49,101 nucleotides of DNA from Bacilli bacterium (GTDB lineage: Bacteria > Bacillota_I > Bacilli_A > RF39 > UBA660). A program made the position numbers and the translations under genes. Below the pieces are notes generated by a model that was given only the letters and a program-made list of their open reading frames with translations, ran no database searches and had not been told where the DNA came from. Positions 48,008 to 49,101 of this stretch are shown in pieces. Each line of letters begins with the position of its first letter. Positions within the stretch are counted from its first letter, which is position 1. Where the stretch lies: positions 1-49,101 of the forward strand of contig JAFRIS010000006.1 of the NCBI GenBank assembly GCA_017432665.1, given 5' to 3'.

Positions 48008-49101
48008 TGGATACATTTATAAGATTTCTTTATGAATTTATGTCTGTGTTCTTTGAAGGATTTCTTGGAATATTCAAAGGAATAGTCCTAGGATTTATTC
48101 AGATGTTTAATATTAGAGAATACGGATATGTAATATCTATGTATCGCAAAGACTTCCATATGGGGGAATGGATTCTAGTAGTGATAGCTATTCTAGTATT
48201 GGTTATAGTATTAGCTTTAATAGTTTTACTAATCTGGTTTATTATTAGAAAATATATTAGATTTAGAAAAACATTAGTAGAACAAGAATCAATGCTTGAA
48301 GAAATTGGTAATTTGCATAAAGAGGTAGCTAAATTATCAAATGAAAAAGATAAATTATTAGCTATGAAAGTTTCTCAATTAGGTTTAAAACCTGATGAAG
48401 CTGAAGTACTTAGTGAAGAAGAAACTGGAGAAGAAGAGAAGAAAGAAGATGTTGTTGACTTATCTAATATCAGATTTAGTAAATTACATGAAATTGATGT
48501 TGAATTTGCTAACTATAAGCCAGTTAATTATGGTAATAACTTTACTCTTGAAGAATTAGTTGAACACTTTAGAAACTTTGCTGCCTCTAAGTTGAAACTT
48601 TACTATACAACTGAAATGATTAGATTATTCATATCAGGTTTAAGTTGTACTAGACTTGTTATCCTACAAGGTATTTCTGGTACTGGTAAAACTTCCTTAG
48701 CTTATGCTTGGGGTAAATTTATTAAAAATGACGCAATCATTGCTTCAGTACAACCGTCTTGGAGAGATAGAACTGAGCTATTTGGTTACTTCAACGAGTT
48801 CACTAAGAAGTTCAATGAGACAGATGTCTTAAAAGGTTTATACAAAGCTAACTACACAGATGATGTATACGTAACAGTACTGGACGAAATGAATATCGCC
48901 CGTGTCGAGTATTACTTCGCTGAAATGTTATCTATTCTAGAAATGCCCAGTCGTGATGAATGGATAATTGAGTTAGTTCCTAGTACATGGGATAGTGACC
49001 CTAAGTTATTAACAAATGGTAAATTACAAATACCTGGTAATATGTGGTATATTGGTACAATCAATAACGATGACTCTACATTCGCTGTTACTGATAAAGT
49101 G
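48007..49101 (+). CDS. Membrane-anchored McrB-like AAA+ ATPase (3' end beyond window)
   Basis: 365 codons are visible and open to the window edge. The N-terminus has an amphipathic hydrophobic stretch (about 5-35) and a strong membrane helix at about 56-80 (ILVVIAILVLVIVLALIVLL). A coiled coil (about 90-125) and an acidic linker (about 137-150) follow. The ATPase domain has Walker A GISGTGKT (residues 222-229), then 'VQPSWRDRTELFGYF', Walker B VTVLDE (289-294) in 'LDEMNIARVEYYFAEMLSIL', and sensor-1-like 'MWYIGTINNDDSTFA'. These are hallmarks of the McrB/GTPase-type AAA+ group, but McrB itself is soluble and paired with McrC. The membrane anchor and coupling to a surface-protein locus suggest a role in assembly or secretion. 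Confidence 0.85.
   Translation, partial: MDTFIRFLYEFMSVFFEGFLGIFKGIVLGFIQMFNIREYGYVISMYRKDFHMGEWILVVIAILVLVIVLALIVLLIWFIIRKYIRFRKTLVEQESMLEEIGNLHKEVAKLSNEKDKLLAMKVSQLGLKPDEAEVLSEEETGEEEKKEDVVDLSNIRFSKLHEIDVEFANYKPVNYGNNFTLEELVEHFRNFAASKLKLYYTTEMIRLFISGLSCTRLVILQGISGTGKTSLAYAWGKFIKNDAIIASVQPSWRDRTELFGYFNEFTKKFNETDVLKGLYKANYTDDVYVTVLDEMNIARVEYYFAEMLSILEMPSRDEWIIELVPSTWDSDPKLLTNGKLQIPGNMWYIGTINNDDSTFAVTDKV

Noticed and set aside
48007-49101. McrBC-type modification-dependent restriction system
   Set aside because: No McrC gene is in the window, the ATPase carries a membrane anchor, and it is coupled to a surface-protein locus. It remains open until sequence past the edge is seen.

Overview
The window is AT-rich (roughly 30% GC by eye) and encodes Bacillota-type genes: FtsEX, a PcsB-like M23 hydrolase, an OhrR/thioredoxin operon, SipW-type signal peptidases and TasA-like surface proteins. 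TGA is a stop codon, because prfB (RF2) is present with its programmed frameshift. The best fit is a walled, low-GC member of the Bacilli, possibly one of the uncultured Mollicutes-related gut lineages. That placement is an inference. There are no rRNA, tRNA or CRISPR features.

Region 1 (1-6787) is mobile and accessory DNA. A replication-type HTH protein, an excisionase-like protein, a tyrosine integrase and a MobV relaxase overlap in one operon. A MobV-type oriT lies downstream of mob on the opposite strand. A divergent Sau3AI-like restriction-modification pair (predicted GATC specificity) follows. The methylase gene is preceded by two consensus-like promoters whose -35 hexamers each contain GATC. 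The block ends in a relic coding for a SEC-C (SecA-type) C-terminus. A second decayed SEC-C tail lies about 0.9 kb further on. secA usually precedes prfB in Bacillota, and prfB is at 22.4 kb, so the 3' end of secA may be an integration hotspot here.

Region 2 (6788-22281) holds short operons: a membrane-anchored unknown, an XRE regulator with membrane helices, a GNAT-YoaP protein, a phosphoesterase, a two-component system next to a beta-helix surface protein, the operon gpx-ohrR-trxA-trxB with a clear OhrR operator, a P-loop kinase, a CDF metal transporter, a NatAB-like ABC exporter, cardiolipin synthase and a methyltransferase. An identical 21-base element lies upstream of both the response regulator and the surface-protein operon. 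It contains ATTTAAT twice at an 11-bp period and probably marks the regulon of this two-component system.

Region 3 (22362-31075) is core: prfB (frameshifted), two YitT-family membrane proteins, ftsE, ftsX, a secreted M23 hydrolase, an unknown minus-strand gene and uvrB.

Region 4 (31137-49101, continuing past the edge) is the most unusual part. It has a strong promoter, then at least five secreted or membrane-anchored TasA/SipW-substrate-like proteins, two S26 signal peptidases with apparently different catalytic dyads (Ser/His and Ser/Lys), a 2613-residue surface protein with about 25 YGGGN-type repeats, an acidic small protein, two unknown cytoplasmic proteins, and a membrane-anchored McrB-like AAA+ ATPase cut by the window edge. 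Its layout suggests a dedicated system for making a surface fibre or adhesin, with processing peptidases and a membrane ATPase. I do not recognise it as a described system.
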